Below, one piece after another: positions 38,852 to 46,998 of a DNA stretch of 64,000 nucleotides. Every line of letters begins with the position of its first letter. Position 1 is the stretch's first letter. A model generated the notes under the pieces. It made no database searches. It saw only the letters and a list, made by a program, of their open reading frames with translations, and was not told the origin of the DNA. The DNA comes from Rodentibacter myodis (lineage in GTDB: Bacteria; Pseudomonadota; Gammaproteobacteria; Enterobacterales; Pasteurellaceae), in NCBI RefSeq assembly GCF_001999305.1, contig NZ_MLHQ01000025.1:1-64000 (forward strand), read 5' to 3'. Made by a program: the position numbers and the translations under genes.

Positions 38852-39511
38852 ATGGCATTGATTGAATATCATCCTCCCACAGACCCCTATTTAGACATTC
38901 TTTATCAGGATAACTATATTTGCGTGGTGAATAAACCGAGCGGTTTACTTTCCGTACCGGGTAATCAACCGCAATATTACGACAGTGCAATGAGTCGGGT
39001 GAAAGAAAAATTTGGTTTTTGCGAGCCGGCACATCGCCTTGATATGGCAACAAGCGGTATCATTTTATTTGCCTTGAGCAAAGCCGCCGATAAAGAACTC
39101 AAACGCCAATTCCGCGAACGTGAACCCAAAAAACATTATCAAGCCCTAGTTTGGGGACATTTATCACAAAACAGGGGCGAAGTCGATTTACCGATGATTT
39201 GTGATTGGGAAAATCGCCCCCGCCAACGTTTAGATTTCGTCTTTGGTAAAAGAGCGGTCACAAAATTTGAAGTTTTAGAACACTTGCCTAATAACAGCAC
39301 CCGCGTAAAACTCACCCCCATTACAGGGCGCTCCCATCAACTTCGCTTACATATGTTGGCACTGGGACATCCTATTTTAGGGGATAAATTCTATGCGCAT
39401 CCTCAAGCGAAAAGCATGGCTTCCCGCCTTTGTTTGCACGCAGAAAGGCTTAGTATCACACATCCCATAACAGGTGAGCCGATGACGTTCCACGCCGATG
39501 TACATTTTTAA
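38852..39511 (+). CDS. rluA: Dual-specificity pseudouridine synthase RluA
   Basis: 219 residues. Catalytic motif HRLDMATSGIILFALSK with the active-site Asp, NKPSGLLSVPG near the start, and TGRSHQLRLHMLALGHPILGD-like motif (GRSHQLRLHM, then GHPILGDKFY). It modifies U746 of 23S rRNA and U32 of some tRNAs. Start ATG directly follows rapA with RBS AAGGAAT inside the rapA end, so translation is coupled. Confidence 0.95.
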   Translation: MALIEYHPPTDPYLDILYQDNYICVVNKPSGLLSVPGNQPQYYDSAMSRVKEKFGFCEPAHRLDMATSGIILFALSKAADKELKRQFREREPKKHYQALVWGHLSQNRGEVDLPMICDWENRPRQRLDFVFGKRAVTKFEVLEHLPNNSTRVKLTPITGRSHQLRLHMLALGHPILGDKFYAHPQAKSMASRLCLHAERLSITHPITGEPMTFHADVHF

Positions 39512-39522
39512 AATTTAAAAGA

Positions 39523-39550
39523 AAAGTGCGGTTAATTTTTACCGCACTTT
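39523..39550 (+). terminator. Inverted USS pair after rluA
   Basis: AAAGTGCGGT (39523-39532) pairs with ACCGCACTTT (39541-39550) around TAATTTTT. Confidence 0.7.
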
Positions 39551-39751
39551 GAAAGAAATTCGATATTATGTCGCCGTTGCACAATGAAGAGGCGTTTGGA
39601 AAAGTAGGTACGCTATGCTTGGCGTTCGTAGTATTAAGTCATTGAAATTTTTTTTCAAAACATCGCATTCCTACCTATCACACTATTTTGATTTTATGCA
39701 TTTATCTCATACCACATTTTAAAAACATCAATATTTAATAAGGAAAACAAA

Positions 39752-40723
39752 ATGAAACTTGGTATTGTCGGTTCAGGAATGATTGTAAAAGATCTTTTAC
39801 AAACCATTTCGCAAATCTCTTTAGAAAAACTAGCCATCTATGGCCGCAATCTTAATACGGTGCGACAACTGGCGGCAGATCACAATATTTCCGAAATGTT
39901 CACCCATTATGAGGAAATGTTAGCTTCTGATCTAGACACGCTTTATATTGCTTTGCCGAATCACTTGCATTTTTCTTTTACCAAACAAGCCTTATTAGCC
40001 GGTAAAAACATCATCTTAGAAAAACCGATTACCTCAAATTATGCGGAATTTATTGAACTCTGTGAAATCGCTCGCACGCAAAATAAAATGTTGCTTGAAG
40101 CCGTTACCGTTCACTACTTGCCGGCATATCAAAAAATAAAAGAAAAACTGACCGCACTTGGGCAAATTAAAATCGTCAACTTAAATTATAGTCAGTATTC
40201 TTCCCGTTATGACCGCTTTAAAGCGGGTGAAGTGCCACCTGTTTTTGATCCGCAAAAATCAGGCGGTGCATTGATGGATCTGAATGTTTACAATCTTCAC
40301 TTTGCCGTGGGTTTATTTGGCGCACCGCAACATTGTCTTTATCTCGCCAATATTGAACGCAATATTGATACCAGTGGCGTGGTATTGCTGGATTACCCAC
40401 AATTTAAAGTGATTTGCATTGGGGCGAAAGATTGTGCGGCACCGGTAACCCTTTCCATTCAAGGCGACAAAGGCAACATTGCCGTACCTATGCCGGCAAA
40501 TGCGATGAACTGTTTCACGTTAACGGAAAATAACGGTCATTCAGAAACTTTCCAATTTGAAGAACGGCACAGAATGTTCTACGAATTTCAACGTTTTGTG
40601 GAAATCATTGATTCGGGCGATCATAACACCGCTCAACAAATGCTTGCGATCAGCGGTATTGTTTGCCAATTAACGGAACAAGCAAGAAAACAACAAGGCA
40701 TTTTATTTGCCGGTGAAAAATAA
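39752..40723 (+). CDS. Gfo/Idh/MocA-family oxidoreductase
   Basis: 323 residues. The N-terminal Rossmann fold reads MKLGIVGSGMIVKDLLQ, and EKPITSNYAEFIELCE carries the EKP motif with the expected catalytic-type Lys. The middle DPQKSGGALMDLNVYNLHFA matches the family's GGG..D.G.Y...... sugar-binding segment. An NAD(P)-dependent dehydrogenase of sugars or related polyols; substrate unknown. RBS ATAAGGAAAAC. It is convergent with the LysR gene (9 bp apart), so may be a separate unit from the following operon. Confidence 0.88.
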   Translation: MKLGIVGSGMIVKDLLQTISQISLEKLAIYGRNLNTVRQLAADHNISEMFTHYEEMLASDLDTLYIALPNHLHFSFTKQALLAGKNIILEKPITSNYAEFIELCEIARTQNKMLLEAVTVHYLPAYQKIKEKLTALGQIKIVNLNYSQYSSRYDRFKAGEVPPVFDPQKSGGALMDLNVYNLHFAVGLFGAPQHCLYLANIERNIDTSGVVLLDYPQFKVICIGAKDCAAPVTLSIQGDKGNIAVPMPANAMNCFTLTENNGHSETFQFEERHRMFYEFQRFVEIIDSGDHNTAQQMLAISGIVCQLTEQARKQQGILFAGEK

Positions 40724-40731
40724 CTAAGCCG

Positions 40732-41637
40732 TTAATTTGCTGTTTTTTCCAATAAAAAATCAATCACCACCTGCACTTTTCGTGCTTTTTGGCTGTGTTG
40801 TAAATAATACAAATACAGTGGTGGATATTCACGCCAGTGTTTTTGTAAAATTGGAACAAATTCGTCTTTATCTTCAAAAGCCTGCATATTAGGTTCAAAA
40901 ATTCGTCCGATGCCCAGTCCTTGACGGGTAGCATCGGCGATAATTTCAGGATCATTACACAAGAGGGGACTATCAAGATTTAGTGCGGTTTCTTGTCCGT
41001 CAATATTCAGCACCAAAGGCTCAACCCGATTTGAGGAAATAAAGCGATAGCCAATGAGTTGATGTGCGGTCAAATCTTGCGGTGTTTTTGGCTTGCCCCG
41101 TTGTGCCACATAAGCCTTGCTTATATACAGTCCTTCTTTAAACTCAGGTAATAATTTTCGTGCAATCATTCCTTCATCAATCCGATTGCCAAAACGAATC
41201 CCCAAATCAAACCCTTCTTCCAATAAATTCACCAACGCATCATTGAGGGAAATTTCGAGCTGAATTTTCGGATAACGTTGCTGAAATTCTGCCATATATG
41301 GGCGAATAATTAATTGATAGGCAAAACGGGACATCGTGATTCGCACCATTCCGGCCGGCTCAACATTGAAATGTTGAATATCATCTAAGGCTTGATTCAA
41401 CGTCATCATCGCGGTTTCCGTACGTTCAAGCAGTTGCCGTCCGGCATCAGTGAGTTGAATATGGCGTGTCGTGCGGTGAAAAAGTGGCACACCGATTTTT
41501 TGTTCCAACAGTTTTAGGGATTGACTGGCAGAAGGCACGGCGATTTGTAATTTGCGCGCTGCCGCCGAAATACTCCCTTCTTTTGCAATAGTTTGGAAAA
41601 CATTAAGTTGTCCATAGTAGGCATTATCTATTTGCAT
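40732..41637 (-). CDS. LysR-family transcriptional regulator
   Basis: 301 residues. N-terminal helix-turn-helix (about 15-60): LNVFQTIAKEGSISAAARKL, QIAVPSASQSLKLLEQKIG, FHRTTRHIQLTDAG. The C-terminal effector-binding domain has the usual RFGNRIDEGMIARKL stretch. It diverges from the flavoprotein gene at 41744 with 106 bp between them, the classical position of a LysR regulator and its target operon. A direct control of the quinone/aromatic-type operon is therefore likely. Confidence 0.92.
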   Translation of the reverse strand: MQIDNAYYGQLNVFQTIAKEGSISAAARKLQIAVPSASQSLKLLEQKIGVPLFHRTTRHIQLTDAGRQLLERTETAMMTLNQALDDIQHFNVEPAGMVRITMSRFAYQLIIRPYMAEFQQRYPKIQLEISLNDALVNLLEEGFDLGIRFGNRIDEGMIARKLLPEFKEGLYISKAYVAQRGKPKTPQDLTAHQLIGYRFISSNRVEPLVLNIDGQETALNLDSPLLCNDPEIIADATRQGLGIGRIFEPNMQAFEDKDEFVPILQKHWREYPPLYLYYLQHSQKARKVQVVIDFLLEKTAN

Positions 41638-41699
41638 TATTAGCTTTTACCTAACAGTGTTTTATTTTTTATCAGTCTAATCATCATAATTATTTTACG

Positions 41700-41705
41700 T
41701 ATAAT
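41700..41705 (+). promoter_or_regulatory. -10 element of the LysR-divergent operon
   Basis: TATAAT 39 bp before the flavoprotein ATG, with no acceptable -35. This fits a promoter that depends on its divergent LysR activator. ATAATTAT (41686-41693) just upstream is a short palindrome within a possible binding region. Confidence 0.5.
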
Positions 41706-41743
41706 GCGCAACACCAAAAAGCAAATCAAATGAAGGAAATAAA

Positions 41744-42301
41744 ATGAAAAAAGTACTTATTGTGTCAGGTCATCCTGATTTAAACCATTCAGTTGCCAAT
41801 AATGAGATTTTGCAAACGGTAGAAAAAAACTTACCTAATGCAAAAATCCATCGTTTAGACAGCCTTTATCCAAACTATCACTTTGATATTGAAGCGGAAC
41901 AAACGGCAATTTTAGAAGCCGATATTATCGTGTTTCAATTTCCGTTTTCTTGGTATTCCGTGCCGGGATTAATGAAATTATGGATCGATAAAGTATTCGT
42001 GCATGGTTTTGCTCACGGTTCTACCGCCAAAATTGGGGGCAAAAAATTAATTATTTCCACCACTATGGGCGCCCCTGCCGAGATTTATCAAAAAGATGGC
42101 TTTTTTAAACACACCATAGAGGAGTATTTACCTCAGTTTGAAACCTTTGCCACTTTATGCGGTTTAGAATATTTACCACCTGTGATTACTTGTGGTGTGA
42201 GTTATGTCGGACGCGATGAGGAGAAAATCGCCGAACAAAAAGTAATCGCACAAGAACACGCAGCCCGTTTAATCGCGGCGATTGAAAAAGCTGCAATCTA
42301 A
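41744..42301 (+). CDS. NAD(P)H:quinone-type oxidoreductase (KefF/YwrO-like flavoprotein)
   Basis: 185 residues with a flavodoxin-like fold. MKKVLIVSGHPDLNHSVAN starts the FMN/FAD-binding loop; FQFPFSWYSVPGLMKLWIDKV is the hallmark of the NQO1/KefF/YwrO family, and ISTTMGAPAEIY the next flavin contact. Such enzymes make two-electron reductions of quinones and similar electrophiles. First gene of the operon, RBS TGAAGGAAAT. A role in detoxifying a quinone is inferred from family and neighbours. Confidence 0.9.
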   Translation: MKKVLIVSGHPDLNHSVANNEILQTVEKNLPNAKIHRLDSLYPNYHFDIEAEQTAILEADIIVFQFPFSWYSVPGLMKLWIDKVFVHGFAHGSTAKIGGKKLIISTTMGAPAEIYQKDGFFKHTIEEYLPQFETFATLCGLEYLPPVITCGVSYVGRDEEKIAEQKVIAQEHAARLIAAIEKAAI

Positions 42302-42400
42302 TTTTGGGTTCTTTTATTTATAGCGGGGAAAGCGGTAAAAATAAAGTTTAATTTGACCGCACTTTTCCCCCAACAAAAACAAAATTAATAAGGAAAACGA

Positions 42401-42700
42401 ATGTATATTGTCAATATCACCGTTAATTCAACGCTTTCTGAAGAAAAACATAATGAACTCTTTGCAATCCACGTGGAGTGGTTCAAAAAATACTTCCAAG
42501 CCGGCAAATTTTTAATGCTAGGGCCTTACACTGACACTGATGCACACGCCGGTGTGATCTTTGCGGAAACCGAAAGCCTTGAAGAATTACAAAAAATCTT
42601 GGCTGAAGATTGCTACTATCCGGATCTCGCGGAATATGAAATCCGTGAATTTTCCCCAAAACTGATTGCAACGGATATTGGGAAGGCGGTAAAACCATAA
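42401..42700 (+). CDS. YciI-like protein
   Basis: 99 residues, the YCII/dimeric alpha-beta-barrel fold: HVEWFKKYFQAGKFLMLGPY with the His and Asp (DTDAHAGVIFAE) placed as in YciI. Such small proteins sit beside ring-cleavage or dehydrochlorination enzymes, but their reactions are mostly unproved. RBS ATAAGGAAAAC. The preceding 99-bp gap has a USS. It is followed after 28 bp by another small barrel protein. Confidence 0.85.
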   Translation: MYIVNITVNSTLSEEKHNELFAIHVEWFKKYFQAGKFLMLGPYTDTDAHAGVIFAETESLEELQKILAEDCYYPDLAEYEIREFSPKLIATDIGKAVKP

Positions 42701-42728
42701 TAGGAAGCAAGAAAAGAAGGAGTAAACA

Positions 42729-43031
42729 ATGCGTATTTTAGTATTAGATGTACCTCGTGAAGGTGTGACTCCGACAGATTATACCCCACAGTTGTTAAAC
42801 GAAATTAAACAGGGTTGGGCATTATTAAAATCAGACATTATCCGTGAAATTTATATGCGTCAGGATCGTCCCGGTGTTGTGATCGTTTTAGAAGCGGAAA
42901 GTGTTGAAAAAGCCAAAGCAATTTGCGATGAGTTCCCACTTGCGAAAGCAGGCTTGATCGATTTCCAATATATTCCGTTTAGTAACTATCTTTTCGTTGA
43001 ACAGCTTTTTGCCAACGAACATAAAGCATAA
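42729..43031 (+). CDS. Small alpha/beta-barrel protein (muconolactone-isomerase-like fold)
   Basis: 100 residues. Pattern MRILVLDVPREG, a helix, IREIYMRQDRPGVVIVLEAE, then VEKAKAICDEFPLAKAGLIDFQYIPF resembles dimeric ferredoxin-like barrels of the muconolactone isomerase and superoxide-reductase-associated types. The exact family is uncertain. RBS AGAAGGAG. Its position in the operon suggests work on the same substrate as the flavoprotein and amidohydrolase. Confidence 0.75.
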   Translation: MRILVLDVPREGVTPTDYTPQLLNEIKQGWALLKSDIIREIYMRQDRPGVVIVLEAESVEKAKAICDEFPLAKAGLIDFQYIPFSNYLFVEQLFANEHKA

Positions 43032-43055
43032 TCTATTAATAAAAAGGAAAGTAAA

Positions 43056-43733
43056 ATGACAAAACCGATTTTATGTGTTGTAACAAGTACCACCGTTAAA
43101 GGTGAAAGCGGTATTCCTACCGGTTTTTGGTTGGGCGAGTTGACCCACGCCTTAAAAGAAATGGAAGCAGCAGGCTATAAAACCGTGATTGCGTCTATCA
43201 AAGGTGGTCAAGCCCCGATTGATAAAGATAGTCTTGATTTTAATGATCCAATAAACAAATATTTTTGGGATGAAACGGATTTGCCAATACGTTTAGCAAA
43301 CACGCCAAGCGTTGCGGAGTTAAAGGGAACAGACTATGCGGCGATTTTCTTTGCAGGCGGTCACGGCACAATGTGGGATTTTCGTGAAAATGCAGACGTA
43401 CAACGTTTAATTCGTGAAGTGTATGAAAGCAACGGTATCGTTTCTGCCGTGTGCCACGGCCCTGCGGCATTAGTGGATGCCAAATTAAGCAATGGCGAAT
43501 ACCTTGTGAAGGGTAAAAATGTCGCCGCATTTACGAATAAAGAAGAAGATGAAGTACAGGGAACGGCGATTGTGCCTTATTTACTTGAAAGTGCATTGGT
43601 AGAACACGGGGCAATCCACCACGAAGCACCAAACTGGTCTGAAAATGTGATTGTTGACGGTCGTTTAATCACCGGTCAAAATCCTGCTTCAGCTCATAAA
43701 GTAGGCGTTGAAGTGGTGAAAGCATTAAGCTAA
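43056..43733 (+). CDS. DJ-1/PfpI-family (HchA-like) protein
   Basis: 225 residues, type 1 glutamine-amidotransferase-like fold. Glu17 in KGESG, FFAGGHGTMWDF near 99-109, and the nucleophile elbow AVCHGPAALV with Cys133-His134. The Glu/Cys/His set is what glyoxalase III and deglycase-type DJ-1 relatives use. It likely deals with reactive carbonyl compounds. RBS AAAGGAAAG; fourth gene of the operon. Confidence 0.88.
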   Translation: MTKPILCVVTSTTVKGESGIPTGFWLGELTHALKEMEAAGYKTVIASIKGGQAPIDKDSLDFNDPINKYFWDETDLPIRLANTPSVAELKGTDYAAIFFAGGHGTMWDFRENADVQRLIREVYESNGIVSAVCHGPAALVDAKLSNGEYLVKGKNVAAFTNKEEDEVQGTAIVPYLLESALVEHGAIHHEAPNWSENVIVDGRLITGQNPASAHKVGVEVVKALS

Positions 43734-43804
43734 AAAAAGAACCCAATAGGCTACTTTTTTATCTAGGGTAACAAAAGTTACCCTAGTCAATTCAATTCGA
43801 TACA

Positions 43805-44938
43805 ATGAACGCTCTAACCCCCACCCGCCGTCAATTTATCGCCCAAAGTGCGGTGGTTTTGGCGGGCGTTTTTTTCTCTAAACCGAGTTATTCGCATATT
43901 CAAAAGGAAAAGAAAATGAAACTGATCTGCGTTGAAGAGCATATCTTAGATCCCAATATGGCAAAAGCCACAATGCCACAAGTGTTGCAACAAGCCCCTT
44001 ATTTATTGGATTGGGGCAAACGGGTGCAAGATGGTAATAACCCTGATCGCAGTCGCCCACAAATTGAAAAGAATGCCTTAATTAATCCCAAAGGAATGGA
44101 ATTTGATATTAATCGTTTGGCAGATATGGATGCCGCCAATATTGATATGCAAGTGCTTTCCGTGGGCGGTTTTCCACAATTTGCTCCGCTTGAAATGCAC
44201 CGTCAGGTGAATGATAATCTTGCCGCTGCAATTAAAAAGCACCCTAACCGTTTTGCCGCGATGGCAACCTTGCCTTGGGCAGAACCCGAACAGGCAATTC
44301 AAGAATTAGAACAGGCGGTAAATCAACTCGGATTAAAAGGTGCATTGTTGAATGGTCGTCCGTCAGAGGATTTTCTCGATCACCCACGCTATGAAAAATT
44401 ACTGGCAAAATTTTCTGAATTAAACGTTCCCCTATACCTTCACCCCGGTATTCCCGTACCGGCAGTGCAACAAGCCTATTATGGCGGCTTTGATGATGAA
44501 GTTACCGCCCGCCTTTCTATGTTCGGCTGGGGCTGGCACAATGAAGCAGGAATCCATTTGTTACGTCTAATGCTCTCAGGGGCATTTGATCGCAATCCGA
44601 ATTTACAGATTATCAGCGGTCACTGGGGAGAAATGTTGCCTTTCTATTTACAACGCCTAGACGACAGCCTGCCCCAAGCTGCAACAGGGCTAAAACGCAG
44701 TTTAATTGAAACCTTTAAACAACAGGTTTTTGTCAGCCCAAGTGGAATGCTCACATTGCCTCATTTCCAATTTATTTATGATTTAGTTGGTGCAGAACGC
44801 ATTTTATTCTCGGTGGATTATCCTTATCAAACCCTTGATGGCGTGCGGGATTTCATCGAAAAACTTCCAATTTCTCAACAAGAGAAAGAATTAATCGCAC
44901 ACCGCAATGCGGAGAAATTATTTGGCATTAAGGCTTAA
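43805..44938 (+). CDS. Amidohydrolase of the gamma-resorcylate/ACMS decarboxylase type, possible Tat substrate
   Basis: 377 residues from ATG 43805, or 340 from an internal ATG at 43916. Metal-site motifs of the resorcylate-decarboxylase-like amidohydrolases are present: EEH at 44-46, then LHPG, SGHWGE and SVDYP in order. The N-terminus has twin arginine TRRQFIAQSAVVLAG, a Tat-type leader. There is no ribosome binding site before 43805, but AAAGGAAAAG stands before the internal ATG (MKLICVEEHI), so the cytoplasmic form may be the main product. The substrate is probably an aromatic or ring-cleavage acid. Confidence 0.85.
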   Translation: MNALTPTRRQFIAQSAVVLAGVFFSKPSYSHIQKEKKMKLICVEEHILDPNMAKATMPQVLQQAPYLLDWGKRVQDGNNPDRSRPQIEKNALINPKGMEFDINRLADMDAANIDMQVLSVGGFPQFAPLEMHRQVNDNLAAAIKKHPNRFAAMATLPWAEPEQAIQELEQAVNQLGLKGALLNGRPSEDFLDHPRYEKLLAKFSELNVPLYLHPGIPVPAVQQAYYGGFDDEVTARLSMFGWGWHNEAGIHLLRLMLSGAFDRNPNLQIISGHWGEMLPFYLQRLDDSLPQAATGLKRSLIETFKQQVFVSPSGMLTLPHFQFIYDLVGAERILFSVDYPYQTLDGVRDFIEKLPISQQEKELIAHRNAEKLFGIKA

Positions 44939-44984
44939 AACATAAAATATGGGGAAATTTATTTTCCCCCATTCAGGAAAAATA

Positions 44985-45686
44985 ATGAAAAAACTGACCG
45001 CACTTTTAGGACTCACTATGGCAATCACCGTCAATGCAAATCCAATCATCAATTTATTTGAGCTTGGTATCAAAGAAGGGGCAAAGGCAAAATATGATAC
45101 CGTTGCCGAACAAAATATCCGCACTTCAATCCAAACCGAACAAGGCACGCTGGCGATGTATTCGGTGAAGCAAAAAACTAATCCGAATATGGCGTATATG
45201 GTGGAAATTTACGCCGATCAAAACGCTTACGAAATCCACCGCACTTCGCCGCAATACCACGCATTTTTGCAAGCCTCGCCCGAAATCCTCACCGATCACA
45301 AAAAACGGATCGCCCTTATCCCACAATTTTTAGGCGATAAAAAAGTGCAACCTACGGCAGAAATGCGCACAAATTTGGTGAGGGTAGAAGTCAATCCTGA
45401 AGATAATGCCAAGTTCAAAGCGATTATTACGGCGGAAATGGCACAATCTTTAAAGGTGGAAGAAGGGGTGATCGCAATGTATGCCGCAACCGAACAGGAA
45501 AACTCGAACAAATGGATTTTCTTTGAAATTTATGCGAACGATACCGCCTACGAAAATCACCGTAAAACACCGCATTTTAAGGATTACATTCAACAAACAG
45601 ACAATATGGTGAAAGAGAAAAGTTATATAGAAATTCAACCGGCTTTTTTAGGCAATCAAGGCGGATTAAATTTCACACAAAATTAG
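44985..45686 (+). CDS. Secreted protein with two antibiotic-biosynthesis-monooxygenase (ABM) domains
   Basis: 233 residues from ATG 44985 (RBS CAGGAAAA). Signal peptide MKKLTALLGLTMAITVNA, predicted cut after residue 18. Two copies of an ABM-like ferredoxin barrel follow: the first around YMVEIYADQNAYEIHR, the second around FFEIYANDTAYENHRKTPHF. Both carry the E-IY-(A)D/N--AYE-HR signature. ABM-domain enzymes oxidise quinones or haem, or act as oxygenases; export is unusual. A USS encodes Thr-Ala-Leu in the signal peptide. Last gene of the operon. Confidence 0.85.
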   Translation: MKKLTALLGLTMAITVNANPIINLFELGIKEGAKAKYDTVAEQNIRTSIQTEQGTLAMYSVKQKTNPNMAYMVEIYADQNAYEIHRTSPQYHAFLQASPEILTDHKKRIALIPQFLGDKKVQPTAEMRTNLVRVEVNPEDNAKFKAIITAEMAQSLKVEEGVIAMYAATEQENSNKWIFFEIYANDTAYENHRKTPHFKDYIQQTDNMVKEKSYIEIQPAFLGNQGGLNFTQN

Positions 45687-45692
45687 CAAAAT

Positions 45693-45720
45693 AAAAAGAG
45701 CCAATATTTTGGCTCTTTTT
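45693..45720. terminator. Bidirectional terminator between ABM protein and unknown islet
   Basis: AAAAAGAGCCA (45693-45703) pairs with TGGCTCTTTTT (45710-45720) around ATATTT. Confidence 0.9.
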
Positions 45721-45740
45721 ATTTTATTTCTTATTAGGCA

Positions 45741-46019
45741 TTATTTCTTATCGCCTAAAAACTTTGCAGCCAATGCCGTACCGGCAACCGCAAGTAATCC
45801 GGTTAATAATGTTCCGCCAATGGACGAACTCTCATTTTGAGGCATTTTAACCCGATGATATTCTCCTTGTTTTACACAAGAAATAATTTTTGCTGTCGGC
45901 TGTAAAGCTTTAAATTTATTCTTAGCATCTAAAATACCTGTAGCAGTAATTCTTGTTACTGAATTATGGGAAGCTTGTGGAAGTTTTGAGATGATTTGAA
46001 AATAGTATTCTTGTGCCAT
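45741..46019 (-). CDS. Hypothetical protein with C-terminal membrane segment
   Basis: 92 residues. The soluble N-terminal 65 residues include HNSVTRITATGILDAKNKF and one Cys. A single hydrophobic stretch at about 67-86 (GGTLLTGLLAVAGTALAAKF) precedes the short basic end LGDKK, so it is probably a tail-anchored inner-membrane protein. RBS AGGAGAAG. Third gene of a three-gene minus-strand unit with the next two entries. Family not recognised. Confidence 0.7.
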   Translation of the reverse strand: MAQEYYFQIISKLPQASHNSVTRITATGILDAKNKFKALQPTAKIISCVKQGEYHRVKMPQNESSSIGGTLLTGLLAVAGTALAAKFLGDKK

Positions 46020-46028
46020 AGTCTTCTC

Positions 46029-46994
46029 CTATTTTAGTTTATTAATTAACCAAACTCTGTTTTCTAATAAAAATTTCTCAACCGTATTAAAATTGACAAA
46101 AAATCTTACCGGTGTTGGAAGTAAATTATAAATAACACCGGCAACTCTACTTATATTTTCATCATTTTGTAAGGCTGAAGCGGTCAGTGCCAAACCACTG
46201 TCTTTTAATTTGGCAATAATTCCGTCACTGTTATTTTGTAAGAATGAGAAAAGGCGATTTTGGTTTGAACTTAGTGAGGTTAAATTTAATGATATTTCAT
46301 CGGTATCTTGTTCTTCTTCACCGAGATATAGAGGTTCTGGATAATTTCCATTATCAATCCGAACTCCAATATATCTAGAAGGTTTCATAATTTCTGTGGT
46401 TTTTTGAAGATTTTCTTCTTCAGCTATGGTTTCTTTCTCTAAAGCTAAGGCTTCATCCAACCTACGTCTTAGCATAAGTCGTTGCTGTTCATATAATTCG
46501 CTTTCCTCACTAGAGCTATCATTGTTTGTTGCGGGATCTTCATCGATCACTTCTTCTAGTATGGCTTCTACTTCTGACTCATCCTCTTCTTTTAATACAT
46601 TTATAAGCTGTAATGAATATTCAGCTAAAAGCTTAATATCTCGTTTACTTCCCTGCGTAAACTCAACACTCCAATAGCCGGTATCATCACCAAGATATAA
46701 TTTCTTTTTAAAGAAACCAACATCTGCTTCAATTCGATCAATTTCTGAAATCGCACCTGATTTATATTTGGAGCTATCAGTGTAGGCAAAGAAGTGATTT
46801 TGGGTGAGAAGAAAGCCTTTTTGGGCAGATCCAAACACTGTATCATCAACTAGCAATAATACGTCATTTGTATCAACATAACCTTCCACATAACTATTTA
46901 TAGCATTACGAAGCTTATCCCAAGGTATTGTGGGTTTAATATATACGTTGAGAGATTCAAATTTTGGAAATAAAGGAAAATCTTTTGTATCCAT
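46029..46994 (-). CDS. Hypothetical protein with PH-like N-terminal domain
   Basis: 321 residues from ATG 46994 (MDTKDFPLFPKF). AAGGAAAATAA precedes it and the longer frame overlaps the upstream gene. Residues ~40-130 (LLLVDDTVFGSAQKGFLLTQ, then a two-strand hairpin, YWSVEFTQGSKRDIKLLAE) look like a bacterial pleckstrin-homology-like domain; this is judged by eye. A long acidic, helical linker (EEDESEVEAILEEVIDEDP) follows, then a C-terminal helical domain (VAGVIYNLLPTPVRFFVNF, end FLLENRVWLINKL). No transmembrane helix is obvious. Function unknown; membrane- or complex-associated is a guess. Confidence 0.7.
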   Translation of the reverse strand: MDTKDFPLFPKFESLNVYIKPTIPWDKLRNAINSYVEGYVDTNDVLLLVDDTVFGSAQKGFLLTQNHFFAYTDSSKYKSGAISEIDRIEADVGFFKKKLYLGDDTGYWSVEFTQGSKRDIKLLAEYSLQLINVLKEEDESEVEAILEEVIDEDPATNNDSSSEESELYEQQRLMLRRRLDEALALEKETIAEEENLQKTTEIMKPSRYIGVRIDNGNYPEPLYLGEEEQDTDEISLNLTSLSSNQNRLFSFLQNNSDGIIAKLKDSGLALTASALQNDENISRVAGVIYNLLPTPVRFFVNFNTVEKFLLENRVWLINKLK

Positions 46995-46998
46995 AAAT

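Noticed and set aside
46426-46677. Ser-rich plus-strand open frame opposite the PH-like gene
   Set aside because: It is the antisense of the acidic Glu-rich linker; no ribosome binding site and no family.
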